Assembly: GCA_030267965.1 (NCBI GenBank)
Contig: BRYA01000299.1
Span: forward strand, 21,626-63,802
Source of the DNA: Triparma columacea
Lineage: Eukaryota; Sar; Bolidophyceae; Parmales; Triparmaceae
DNA length: 42,177 nt
Direction: 5' to 3'
The position numbers and the translations under genes were made by a program. Positions 12,705 to 22,127 of this stretch are shown one piece after another. How positions within the stretch are numbered: position 1 is the first letter of the stretch; every line of letters starts with the position of its first letter. The notes under the pieces are model-generated. The model searched no databases, was not told where the DNA came from, and saw only the letters and a list, made by a program, of their open reading frames with translations.

Positions 12705-13245
12705 TGCTGAGGGGACGAGGGGGGGGGAGGGGGGTGGTAGAGGGGAGAAGGCGGTGAGATAAGGGGAGATACACTGAGGGTGAAGTGTGTCAATTGTCGG
12801 CCGATCCAAATGAAAAAGGTCATAGGGGCGCTTGGAGAGACGTGAGGGGGCAAGGCGAGGGATGGAGTGGGGCACGGGAAAGGGGGGACAACCGCGAACG
12901 CGGCCGCGCTGGATGGAGGGGGTTTCAACCAACCTTCAAAATAAAATCTCAATCGCGAGATTCTGGGAATGATGGAGGGAGTCCAAAAGTCTGATTCTCA
13001 AAAATGGAAAAAAGGCCCAAACTTGCTACGTCAGCAAGGAAGGTCGAGCGAAGAACGAAGCAACGTCATGAATGGTCATGCTCAAAATATTTTGATTGAC
13101 GTACAGTGCTTCACGCTTTACCAACACTACAATCCTTGTGTTATAAAAAAGAGATATGAAAGAAAATGATTGGAGAGAAATGTACTTTGATTATGCCGAC
13201 ACACACACACACAGAAGCACCATTATCTTTTTTTGGCTTAACCCT
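12705..13245. other. intergenic region between P1 and the H+-ATPase gene
   Basis: 541 bp without a supported gene. It should hold the 5' leader and promoter of the H+-ATPase (minus strand) and the 3' end of the P1 gene. A G-rich run lies at about 12720-12740 and a short CA repeat at about 13200-13213. Open frames here are short and have no recognisable motif. Confidence 0.6.
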
Positions 13246-13599
13246 TTAGTAATCGCCAGTTCCCTCCTCTCCGCCGAACATGTCCATGGCACCTCCCATG
13301 TCCATCTCCTCCTCCTCGACCTTCTCCTCCTCCTTCTCCTCGGCGGCATCACCACCAGCAGCGGCTCCGCCAGCATCTCCCCCCCCCGAGCCAGCGGGGT
13401 TGGAGATGAGCTCGGTGATCTTCTCTGCGGTCAAGAACTGGGAGAAGATGATGGGGTAGAAACCCTCAACCTCGACACCAGTAGAATCCAAAAGGGTCTT
13501 GATGTTTTCGGAAGAGATCTCGGCCTCACCATCGTAAAGGGCGAGAGCAGCCATAGAGGTGGCCATCTCCTGTTTCTGTTCAGCGGAAAGTGCGTCCAT
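13246..13599 (-). CDS. RPLP1: 60S acidic ribosomal protein P1
   Basis: Single exon, 117 residues, ATG at 13599. The N-terminal half matches P1: AALALYDGEAEISSENI, then TLLDSTGVEVEGFYP and FLTAEKITELISN. A Gly/Ala hinge follows and then an acidic stretch EEKEEEKVEEEE. P1 forms the ribosomal stalk with P0 and P2 and recruits translation GTPases. The tail is unusual: the standard eukaryotic ending (acidic stretch, MGFGLFD) is replaced by MDMGGAMDMFGGEEGTGDY. I believe similar endings occur in some heterokonts but cannot check this. The gene is intron-free, unlike most of its neighbours. Confidence 0.93.
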   Translation of the reverse strand: MDALSAEQKQEMATSMAALALYDGEAEISSENIKTLLDSTGVEVEGFYPIIFSQFLTAEKITELISNPAGSGGGDAGGAAAGGDAAEEKEEEKVEEEEMDMGGAMDMFGGEEGTGDY

Positions 13600-14325
13600 T
13601 ATGTAGTGTAAAGTTAAGATAAGTCGAACGAATTAAGCCGGATGGCAGTAAGAATTCTGTGAAGGGTTGAGGGGTGAGAATAACGAAGATGAATGTGAGC
13701 GCAGTGAGGTCAATCTGTCAGGGTGGTCAATTCATTGGCCAAGTCCACGCAACCTCGAATCGATGAGATACATATTTCAGCCAATTTTTCGTTTCACGAT
13801 ACGCCATCATTGAGAGAGTGCCGTAAGGTCCATTTTTTAGGGTGGTGTGATCGTAGGAAGGCAAAAGGCGTAGGCACAGCTGGGATTTCATCTTCTCTCC
13901 TCCTCGATGTTTCACAAATGGTGATAGTGTTCTCAGCAAGATGGCATATTCGTTGGGTTTCGTCACATTCGAGGGGCTTATATTGGTGTAAGTGAACCGT
14001 GCCTCAAAGGTGGGGGGGGAAATGTCGTCAGAAGGACTCACAGCTAAAGTGCCTTTTTCGATGAGGAAAGTGGGTGATGAGACATGTTGGAGAGCTCTTC
14101 AAAATTGTGATGGTTGAAAACGCCCATTCCTCCGCCCCGCTGGCCAGCCAGCACACCCTTTTAATGTGTGCGTGCGGTTGGACGTAACGCAAGTCGAAAA
14201 GTCGAATTAAAATTTCTGGTTTTGAGTTGGATGAACCTCCTCTCGAAGAACTTATTACGATTCACTCGTCATCACTACACTCTCTCCACGCCTACGAAAT
14301 ACATTAAAGCGCCCCCAAAAAGAAT
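13600..14325. other. intergenic region, no gene seen
   Basis: 726 bp between the P1 start and the FCP stop. Open frames of about 90-104 codons exist on both strands near 13723-14041, but they have no motif, no homology that I recognise and no splice partner. The region probably holds the P1 promoter and the FCP 3' end. Confidence 0.6.
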
Positions 14326-15581
14326 TTAGAAGGCGGGGTTTCCGGCAAGGGCAGGCACAGATCCGGGGATGTTGGCGGCAGCGATGTAGGACATGATAGC
14401 AATCATAGCAAGGCGGCCTACGATGCGATGGTGCAGTTTGGGTTAGTACTCTGTCATCGTCCTTTGTCATCGTCCTTTGTCATCGTCCTCTGTCATAATC
14501 GTTATTCATCATAACACTACTCTCATCACTTCGTTATCCTTTCCACGCTACGTACCATTGTTGAGCTCACGGTTCCTCTTGGTAGCGACGGTTGCGGCAT
14601 CAACTCCACTGAAGTCGATAGGAGGGAAGACGATGGTTGGGAGGTCTCCGCCCTTAGTGTAGTGAACGCCCTTGGACTCGGAAATGACTTCCGCAATGAA
14701 GATTGTGAAGAGAATTTGGGCCTTGCCAGCGTCGGGGACGGCATCCCAAGAGTCGAAGGGCTTCATGGCAGAGAGGGACTCGAAGGTGGTCCCGTGGGCA
14801 AGCTCCCCGGGGAAATGGAAACCGGCTCCCTGAACAATGTACCCAGTGGATGCAAGCATAGCAACGCGTCCATGCTTGAGCTCAGCGGCACGGAACCAAA
14901 GGAGGGTCTGAGGGTGGGAAGGTTGTAGGGCGGGGTAAGTTGAGGGGGAAAGTCTCTCCAATGATAATAACAGTCTCTGAATGATGATGACAGTATCTGA
15001 ATGATAATAACAGCATCTGAATGATAATATATTTCCGCAGCTTGCTTCACGCGCTGACAAACGTATTATCGGGCGCAAAAACACTCTCGCTTGTCGCTAC
15101 GCTCCCTCGCTACATACCTCCTCAGAGCCAAGGTTGGCGAGGTCAAGGGGGTCAAATCCCTTGAGGGGGGCCGTGGCGCCAGCCATGCCTGAGAGGTCGG
15201 CAGAGAGGGAAGTCTTGGCCTAAATGACGCGGAAATGGTGGAGAATAGGGGGCGAAGGTGAGCGTGAGGGGAGGATGAGAGGAGGGGAGGAGGAGAAGAG
15301 TGATGATGATGATGCAGTTCACTCAATATATGGATCTACGACACTTAGTTCCTATGAGGGGCCCAAATGGTAAAGTCTTATACCCAATTAAGTACTAAAT
15401 CCCCTGTAGCTCCATCCAAACATGTAATTTTCCTCCTCTTCACACCCGACAAGGCTGAGCTCACGTTGGGTTGGACCCCAAAATCTCTCTCAATATCAAA
15501 CCATGCACGTACCTGGGGGACAACGGGGGCGAAGAAGGCCGAAGCGGTGGCGAAGAGGGTAGCGAAGAGAGCAAGCTTCAT
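14326..15581 (-). CDS. fucoxanthin-chlorophyll a/c light-harvesting protein (FCP/LHC family)
   Basis: Four exons (15581-15513, 15219-15118, 14907-14556, 14417-14326) give 204 residues. Introns are 15220-15512, 14908-15117 and 14418-14555. Residues 1-23 form a signal peptide with the plastid-import style end ATASAFFAP. Helix A contains ELKHGRVAMLASTGY (E66, H69, R71) and helix C contains ELNNGRLAMIA (E171, N174, R176); these residues are the chlorophyll-ligand and salt-bridge set of the LHC family. The mature protein sits in the thylakoid and passes light energy to the photosystems. Its donors are GTACG, GTATG and GTACG, unlike the GTGAG used elsewhere in the window. Introns 2 and 3 hold small tandem repeats. 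The FCP subgroup (Lhcf, Lhcr or Lhcx) is not assigned. Confidence 0.95.
14418..14555 (-). repeat. minisatellite in FCP intron 3
   Basis: At 14452-14490 the plus strand carries three copies of a 13-bp unit (TGTCATCGTCCTT, the last with one change), followed by a partial copy. It lies wholly inside intron 3. Confidence 0.85.
14961..15030. repeat. 20-bp tandem repeat in FCP intron 2
   Basis: About 3.5 copies of a 20-bp unit resembling ATGATAATAACAGTCTCTGA begin at 14961, 14981, 15001 and 15021. Copies differ at a few positions. The array lies inside intron 2 (14908-15117). Confidence 0.85.
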
Positions 15582-15822
15582 ATTATAGACGTCTTTTCGT
15601 GGTAGTTTGAACCCAAAGGAAAACCCAAATCGAAGCAAATCCTTTCGTTCAAGGTGAAGTGAAAAGGTTTGACTCAGAAACCATTTTTGTTTTGTTTTAC
15701 CCTTCAGGCCGTTGGTGTGTGGGAGGGTGTTAGGTTGTACATAAACGTAGATGTCATCGCTCCTCTTAAAATAAGAAAAGTCCTCTTCTCACAGAATCCC
15801 TAAAAAAACTCTCCTCAAAATC

Positions 15823-17463
15823 TTAATTCAGTCCCCCACCTCTCTCGAGTCTCTCCAGTGCTTCCTTAACCCCGTCGTTGACCTTTCCCGCTATCCCCTC
15901 TCCGCCCCCAACCAGCTCCCTCCTGCAAGCCTCCCCGTCCTCCCTGGTCAACCCAGGTTGTCCACCCCTGCCACCGATTGCGTTCTGAGAATGGAGGGAG
16001 GTGATGGGAGGAGGTGGGGGGGGGGGGGGGGCGAGTGAGAGGGAGGAAAAAGGAGGGAGGAGGATGGAGGGAGGAGTGAAATAAAGCAACGGGTTAATTG
16101 GACGCGCTATGGTTCTCGTAACATTAGTACAATATAATGACCAACCGCAACCGAAATTCACTCCTATCATCGCTTTGCTCATCGCTTTGCTCATCGCTTT
16201 GCTCATCGCTTCCCCCCCCCTCTCTTACCTTCAGGCTCCCCTCCCATCCCTCTCCCGCTTCCATAATCCTCCTCGCCACTGCTTCCATGGCTCCCTCCTT
16301 CTCGTCAACGAATCCATAATCCTGTACCATCCTATCATTCCCTTCCCCGCTCCCATACCTGATGAATATCTGATCCCCCTTCTTAACATCGCTCCCCGCA
16401 ACAACTCTAAGCCACCCTCCTGTAGCCGCCCTTCCTGTTAGAACGTGATTGGAGGATCTGTCGTGATTGATCATATCAAGGTAAGGTATAAGTACCTTCC
16501 TCTGTTCATCCGACCCCTCCTCCCCAGCAACAGTTAGACACCTGCTCGTAACCAGCCATGCGCTATGTCTAAGCTCATCCTCGTCCCCCTCAGAGGTGAG
16601 ACCGTCCTTAACAGCCTGACGGGAGATTAGGGAGAGACGATCCATTGTCTCGCGACGGACGTAGGGAAGCTGGAGGGAGGAGAGGGTTGAGGGAGACCAG
16701 AAATCTGTGGAACCCATGCAGTCGGTACCGTAAACGGGAAGCATGGCGTCGTACTATTGGGGGGGGGAGGGGTTGAAAGAAAACGTTAGGAGATGTCAAA
16801 GGGGATATCGACATCTCAACCCAGCGCGCTTGCAAACAAATACATGCGACAAAACCACCTCCCTCAATCCGTAGCCTTGATCTTCACCTTCTCCTCATCG
16901 CTTCCTAACCCCCCCCCCCAACCCCCCTCCCTCCCCTAAATCCTCACCTCCTCCCAAACCAACCCCGCTCTTCTCATACCCATAAGTCTACTCCCAGCTT
17001 CCGCAACATCGATCCCCCCCTTCCCCAAGTCAACGCAAAGTTCATACGGCAGCTCAACTATGGGTTCACCCTTCTTTATATCACGAGTCGCTACTACACC
17101 ACGAAGGTTGAAGGATGATGGACCTTTACCGATTTTAAAGTTTGCTAGGGTGGTGCGTTTGAGAGTTTTGGATACGCGGGAGGAGTGAAACGAGAGACGG
17201 GAGAGGAAGGAAGCTGTGGTTGTGTCCTTGCAGGGCTTTACTGTCGAGGGGAGACCGACTGATGTACCGAAACCACCGTAACATTTTGTTGGGGTTGGGT
17301 TTGACGGTTTGGTAGGAGAGAATAGAGTGTTTGATGGGGAGGGAGTGGAGTAAGTAAAGGCCGACGACAGCGGCTTGAAGGTTGCTTTTGGGTTAATGAA
17401 GGACGATGCGGTTGTTATGAGTGTGACGAGGATGATTATTTTGGTTATTTTGTGATTTATCAT
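15823..17463 (-). CDS. SET-domain lysine methyltransferase with organelle leader (Rubisco-LSMT/SETD type)
   Basis: Three exons (17463-16948, 16753-16229, 15984-15823) give 400 residues. Introns are 16754-16947 and 15985-16228. The N-terminus is a hydrophobic leader (KIIILVTLITTASSFINP) with an ASSF motif like the ASAFAP site of heterokont plastid preproteins. The SET domain starts near residue 115 (GVVATRDIKKGEPIVELP) and ends with IPYLDMINHDRSSNHV and GDQIFIRYG...NDRMVQDYGFV. These match the Rubisco large-subunit/aldolase methyltransferase group, where the NH motif and the tyrosine help bind AdoMet. The family methylates lysine in stromal proteins; the substrate here is not known. It is head-to-head with the PPAT gene, 219 bp apart. 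Confidence 0.85.
16168..16211. repeat. 12-bp tandem repeat in SET gene intron 2
   Basis: Three full copies of CATCGCTTTGCT and a partial fourth run without interruption inside the intron 15985-16228. Confidence 0.9.
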
Positions 17464-17682
17464 TTCGTTGTTTATTTAGTTACGTAGTTTGGGAGAAAAG
17501 ATGGGTAGAAAAGAAAGGGGAAAAGTGCAGCAATTGAGAGCAACACAACAGGACCCATTTTCTCTCTCCATTCCGCCAATATTTTACCCAAATCTCGTCC
17601 ACATCCTCTCCACATCTTCTTCAATCTCCAATCCAATCAATCGCTTCAAAAGGAGCCTAATTTAGTTTGATTTCATTGCCTG

Positions 17683-18855
17683 ATGTCCCGCTCTTCAGCC
17701 CTTAACCCCTATTTCCTCCTCTATCTTTCCGTATTTCTCGTATATTTTCCTACACCCACATCACCATATACAACATTAACCTATCTAAAGCTCCCAACAA
17801 CCGTACCTGAGCATTTATCAAATTTAAATGTCCTTTCAACCCTCCTAAATAAAGAGCATCCCCAAAATCATCCCCAACACTCGTCACAAACACAAACGAA
17901 ACACAACATAGCACTAATCCCACCACCCTCAATACCCTCTCCACCCCTCTCAACAATATCAACCTACCTTGACATAATCTACGCCACATGTTGGGATATA
18001 TCATTCCAATCCCTCCCCTCCCCTTCCTCCCTAAATTCTTCAATCCCACCCTCCCAAACACACGTACCTGATGTCTGTGTGTTCCCCCCGAACCCTAACA
18101 TAGCATGTCTATCCCTTTTAGAACAGGACCCTTCAATAACCAGGATATACGGTTCTCCTTCCGCAGCTGGGACAGAGGGTGATGGTTTGAAAGGACATTT
18201 TAAAGCGGTGAATAACTTGAGAAGTATCAAAGGTTTGAAACCAGTTGATAGTCTTATACTCGTTGATGATAACGATGTGTTAGGTGAGGGTTTTGATTCA
18301 GAAGATGAGGTTTACCTCGATACTTCTATAACCGTACCTGCCTCTGACGTTAAACAACCAAAGAGTCATTTTTCAAAGGTCCATGATTCAGTGGTGTGTG
18401 GTGGTACATTTGATCACCTTCATTACGGTCATCGTCGGTTACTAACATTAGCAATGGCCTCCGTTAGTAGGTCGGGTAGGTTAACAGTCGGTGTATCAGG
18501 TCCTTCCATGACCTCTAATAAAGCTTGGAACTCATCTGTCGAGGACGTAAGTAAAAGGAAAACAGGGGTTAGGGATTTCATGGATAGACTAAGCCCTGGC
18601 ATGAAGAATAACGTAGCTGTAACTACCTTGGAGACACCGTATGGGAGCGCGGTTGAGGAGGAGGGGATTAAGGCAATCGTACTTAGCAGTGAAACTCTGG
18701 GGGGAGGGAGGATTATTAATAAGGTTAGAAAAGAGAAGGGATGGAAGGGGTGTAAACTTATTGTTGCTACGAGAGGGAATGCGGGAGGGATGAGCAGCAC
18801 GGGGGTGAGAAGAAGGATCTACCAGGAGGGTGGTGGGGGGGGGGGAGGAAATTAA
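17683..18855 (+). CDS. phosphopantetheine adenylyltransferase (eukaryotic COASY-type PPAT domain)
   Basis: Single exon, 390 residues, ATG at 17683. Residues 240-250 are GGTFDHLHYGH, the nucleotidyltransferase motif with the HxGH-type signature. GVSGPSM, RKTGVRDFMD and the late SSTGVRRRI fit the eukaryotic PPAT domain (the N-terminal half of human COASY). The enzyme makes dephospho-CoA from 4'-phosphopantetheine and ATP, the fourth step of CoA synthesis. No dephospho-CoA kinase domain follows, so that step must be encoded elsewhere. Residues 10-30 form a hydrophobic stretch (FLLYLSVFLVYF) resembling a signal anchor, unexpected for a cytosolic CoA enzyme. The middle part (about 55-230) is poorly conserved as far as I can see. 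Confidence 0.88.
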   Translation: MSRSSALNPYFLLYLSVFLVYFPTPTSPYTTLTYLKLPTTVPEHLSNLNVLSTLLNKEHPQNHPQHSSQTQTKHNIALIPPPSIPSPPLSTISTYLDIIYATCWDISFQSLPSPSSLNSSIPPSQTHVPDVCVFPPNPNIACLSLLEQDPSITRIYGSPSAAGTEGDGLKGHFKAVNNLRSIKGLKPVDSLILVDDNDVLGEGFDSEDEVYLDTSITVPASDVKQPKSHFSKVHDSVVCGGTFDHLHYGHRRLLTLAMASVSRSGRLTVGVSGPSMTSNKAWNSSVEDVSKRKTGVRDFMDRLSPGMKNNVAVTTLETPYGSAVEEEGIKAIVLSSETLGGGRIINKVRKEKGWKGCKLIVATRGNAGGMSSTGVRRRIYQEGGGGGGGN

Positions 18856-19424
18856 AAATACCGGTGAACAAGATTCTTCCGTTAAGAGTTGTAGCCCTGC
18901 TCTTTATTACGTTCTTTCTTCTCATCCTCCCCTCTTGTCTTCTCCTCTCTTATCTCTTGTCTTATCTCCCCCCCCCGAACCTCTCTCCGTACACAACTCC
19001 TTGAGGGTAATATGGTGGTGAAATGACATCCATCCTTTCCCCTTGTCCCAACCCCCTTTTCTCTCTCTCCTCTTCTCCTCTTCATCCTCCCGTTCCCCTT
19101 CTTGTTTTTAGCTGTTTACCATTTTTGTCGTGGTCCCCCAATTAGTTCGAACCATTTTCAAAAAAAAAGGTCACCCCCATCCCTCCCTCCTCCCCTTCTT
19201 TCCACCCTTGTCCTTCGTCCCCCCACCTTTTACTGTTCCCACGCACAGCCTCCCTTCCTCCCCTCCTTTCCAACCCTGTCAACGTCCCCCCCACACCGTC
19301 ACCTGTTCCCTGATATCCCCAAAATCCACCATAATTAGGAACTTCCCTTACTGACGGTTTCCACCATTTGCGTGCTGCGTCCTTTCACAGAGAATCCACA
19401 CAGCTTGCCCGTCACCCCCTTTTC
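18856..19424. other. pyrimidine-rich intergenic region between convergent genes
   Basis: 569 bp between the PPAT stop and the G3BP-like stop. The plus strand is strongly C/T-rich with several C runs. Open frames are low-complexity Pro/Ser-rich products of this bias, so I call no gene. It should hold both 3' ends. Confidence 0.6.
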
Positions 19425-21097
19425 TTACTTGTTTTCCTTTTTCCTTCCCCTACCATTATGATTTTTTCTTTTTTTCCCTTCCTCTTTCCTCCCTTTCTCT
19501 TTCCTCCTCTCCCCTCCTTTCTTTCCCCCCTCCTTCCCCCCTCCTCCACCTCCAGTCCTTCTTTCAATAGCTACGGGTGAAAGTCCACCATCTATGATAT
19601 GTTGCTCGTTATTAATATCACCGGCTGACCAATTCTGCACGATCTTAATAATACCCTCCACTTCCTTCCTGCCTTTAGGGCCGTCTACGAAGTTGACAAA
19701 CGCGAATTTCCTAGTCCCCGCGACTTCCACGCCTACGATGCACCCGAGGTCCGTCCCGCATTCCTTCTTCAGTAGGTTTTCAATTGCTTTCTCTACCTTT
19801 GCAATTTCGCTTGGGTTGTTTGCCGGTGGTAGGTTCCTGATGTAGATGGAGTTCTCCGGTGGTGGTTGTACTCCCTTGCTAAAGCCATCCCCCCCCCCTC
19901 CTCCCTGAGTAGTCGCTCCTCCGGTACCCTGCTTTCCCTCCTTGCTAAAGCCGCTAAAGCCATCCCCCCTCTTCGAACCTCCTCCTCCTCCTCCTCCTCC
20001 TCCTACGTTTCTCTGTCCCTTATCCTGCCCAGCCCCTCCCCCATTGCTGCTAGTACTTGGCTTCCCGTTATTCTCCTTCCCCCCCCTTCCCCCTTTCCCC
20101 GCCGCAGCCTTCGCCTTAGCCGCGTTACTGTTGTTGTTGTTGTTATGTTTCCCCCCCTCATCCCCCCCCGCGAACAGGTTCGCCCATGTGGACGGTTGTA
20201 CAACCTTTCCAACCTCTTCCTTCTCTTCCTGTGCCCCCCCCGTTGTCTCCGCATCCGCAGCCGAAGCCTCGGTGAAGCCGGTGAAGGCATCCTTGGAGGC
20301 TAGTTCCTTCTTCTCCTCCTCCCCCCTCTTCTTACCCCTTCGTGAGTTCTTCTTCCTGTTGCTTCCACCCTCTTCACTCTTGCCTTCTTTTACCGTTCCC
20401 TCCTCCTCCACCTTGGTCGTCGTAGTCGTAGTTTCCTCCTTCCCCTGTCCCTCCTCCTCCTTCCTCCCCTCCTGTTTCTTGTCTTCCCCCTTGTCATCCC
20501 CCCCCTTCCCTTTCCCCCCCTCCTTTACTTCTTGTTCTCCCTTTCCCTTGCTTCCCTCCTTAACCTCCTCCCCCTCCTCTTCCTCCTCCTCCCTCTCCTC
20601 TTCAATGTCATCTTCCCCCTTCCCGATCCTCAAGCAGTCGCTCACAACTTTCCACTGTTTGCTATCCGGGTTATCCTTCCCCAGCACAAACGTCTGACTG
20701 AACGTCCTCCAGTCCTCCCCCTTCTTACCGTCCTCCTCCTCCCCATCCCCTAGCGCTAGGTACCCCGTAACAACAATAAGGTGTGAATCGTGAGGGAGCT
20801 TCATGGCGTCGATGGTACCCCTGTCAAGGTCGAACTTGACGGATACGGGGTTCTTGGACATCCAGGACTTTATGGCGTCGGAACCGAGGACGGAATCGAG
20901 GACGTCGAGAGTGTAGGTGGTGGCGTGCTTGAAGGTGGCTGCGGTGGAGTAGAACTTGTGAAGGACGGACGGGGTCTGAGTCCATTTCTTGTAGTACTGG
21001 GGCACAAACCTGGTGGGGGGGGTGGGGAGTGGTGGGGAGTGGGGGGTGGGGGGTGGGGGGGGGTTGGTTTGTGGTTTGTTGTGATGGAAGGTTTGTG

Positions 21098-21131
<34 letters not shown>

Positions 21132-21728
21132 ACAGGGGCGACTTGCAAGCAAGGAGATGGACAACGCAACAGCGCAAGACCTAAGAGCATGCCGCTAATG
21201 CGGCAGTGTCAAGTCAAAGCTGGCGAAGTTTCTGCGTAGCTATTTGTCTCATGGATATAGCGATGGGATATTAGGCATGGATATAGGCATGGATAGAGCC
21301 AATTTGCAGAAGAGGCGACACTTGACGGTACATTGACGGTACATTGATGGTACAACCCCTCATATCAGTAGTGTATGTAGTTTGTAGTAGTTGTTTAGTC
21401 ATAGTTTGTAGTTTGTCGAGCTCTCACGGTGTTGTTGAGTTGTCTCCTTTTGTCAGCTGTATGTCTTGTATGTCGTGTGTGTATAGTGTAGTGTGTTTTG
21501 TGTGTACGTGTGTGGGAGTATATAGCCTTATATAGAGATATGTGAGGGTATAATGGGCAAATAGAGTGTGTTTGTATATTCGTCCACGTTGGGCTACGTT
21601 CAAGCCCCAAAACTGCTCATTTTAGGCTTATTTTGAATTTCTAAATACATACAGCTACACACACTGTATGTATGTAGGTGTATATGCATCTATACTTACG
21701 ATATGGCCAAAGCATGAGAATCAGTCAT
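19425..21728 (-). CDS. G3BP-like stress-granule protein (NTF2-like domain plus RRM)
   Basis: Two exons: a 29-nt first exon at 21728-21700 (MTDSHALAI plus two bases, donor GTAAGT) and 21009-19425, giving 537 residues. The intron 21010-21699 is the longest here (690 nt). I inferred exon 1 because its phase and donor fit exactly and it places a start just before FVPQYYKKW. Residues 11-130 form an NTF2-like domain (FVPQYYKKW, VLHKFYS, HLIVVTGYL, FSQTFVLGK). A Glu/Lys-rich and then Gly-rich disordered region follows, then an RRM from about 395 (NSIYIRNLPPANN ... RKFAFVNFVD), and a basic Gly-rich tail. This is the domain order of Ras-GAP SH3-binding proteins, RNA-binding scaffolds of stress granules. 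The body is certain; exon 1 is moderately sure. Confidence 0.85.
21010..21699 (-). repeat. long first intron of the G3BP-like gene with several simple repeats
   Basis: The intron contains three 11-bp copies of TTGACGGTACA at 21322-21354 (third copy one change), repeated GGCATGGATA words at about 21270-21297, an alternating GT tract at about 21094-21130 and a G-rich tract at about 21012-21063 next to the acceptor. No coding frame is seen in it. Confidence 0.7.
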
Positions 21729-22127
21729 CCCAAAAACCTAAAATATGGATGCCCGGACCGAGGGGGAGAGGCAGGCCAAGAGACAAAAAATGTGAGAAAA
21801 ACAAAGGGAAAGGAAATGTCTTGGGCTCGGACGAGATGAAGCTTCGTACGGCATTTAAGCGAGGTTAAACCAGTATGGACCACGGGGAGGGGTAGATTTA
21901 CGGCGAAATGGCGTAGGGGGGGAGAATTCATCCAATAGAAAAGAGGGGCTATTTGGGTGGGGTGAGGCACTTCGCAAATTAATATTTTTTAAGACAAGTT
22001 GGGAGAAAGTCATACAGTCACATTCGGACAATTATTTACGTCACAACCCTGAGAGAAGTTGAGATATGAATTTTCTAAACTTGGGGAGTCGAAAAGGGAC
22101 AAAAGAAACTCATACCTCACCCTCATT
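21729..22127. promoter_or_regulatory. bidirectional upstream region
   Basis: 399 bp between the divergent starts of the G3BP-like gene and the membrane-protein gene at 22128. It should contain both promoters. I see no clear TATA box or other named element. Confidence 0.4.

Noticed and set aside
13723..14041. Open frames of 90-104 codons on both strands between P1 and FCP
   Set aside because: No motif, no splice sites, no similarity that I recognise; consistent with non-coding DNA.
18830..19360. Ser/Pro-rich frames between PPAT and the G3BP-like gene
   Set aside because: Composition artefact of a C/T-rich strand in a 3' region.
20824..21190. HTHTHT-rich frames upstream of the G3BP-like exon
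   Set aside because: Translation of a GT/CA microsatellite within the intron; the start codons are not ATG or lead to no domain.
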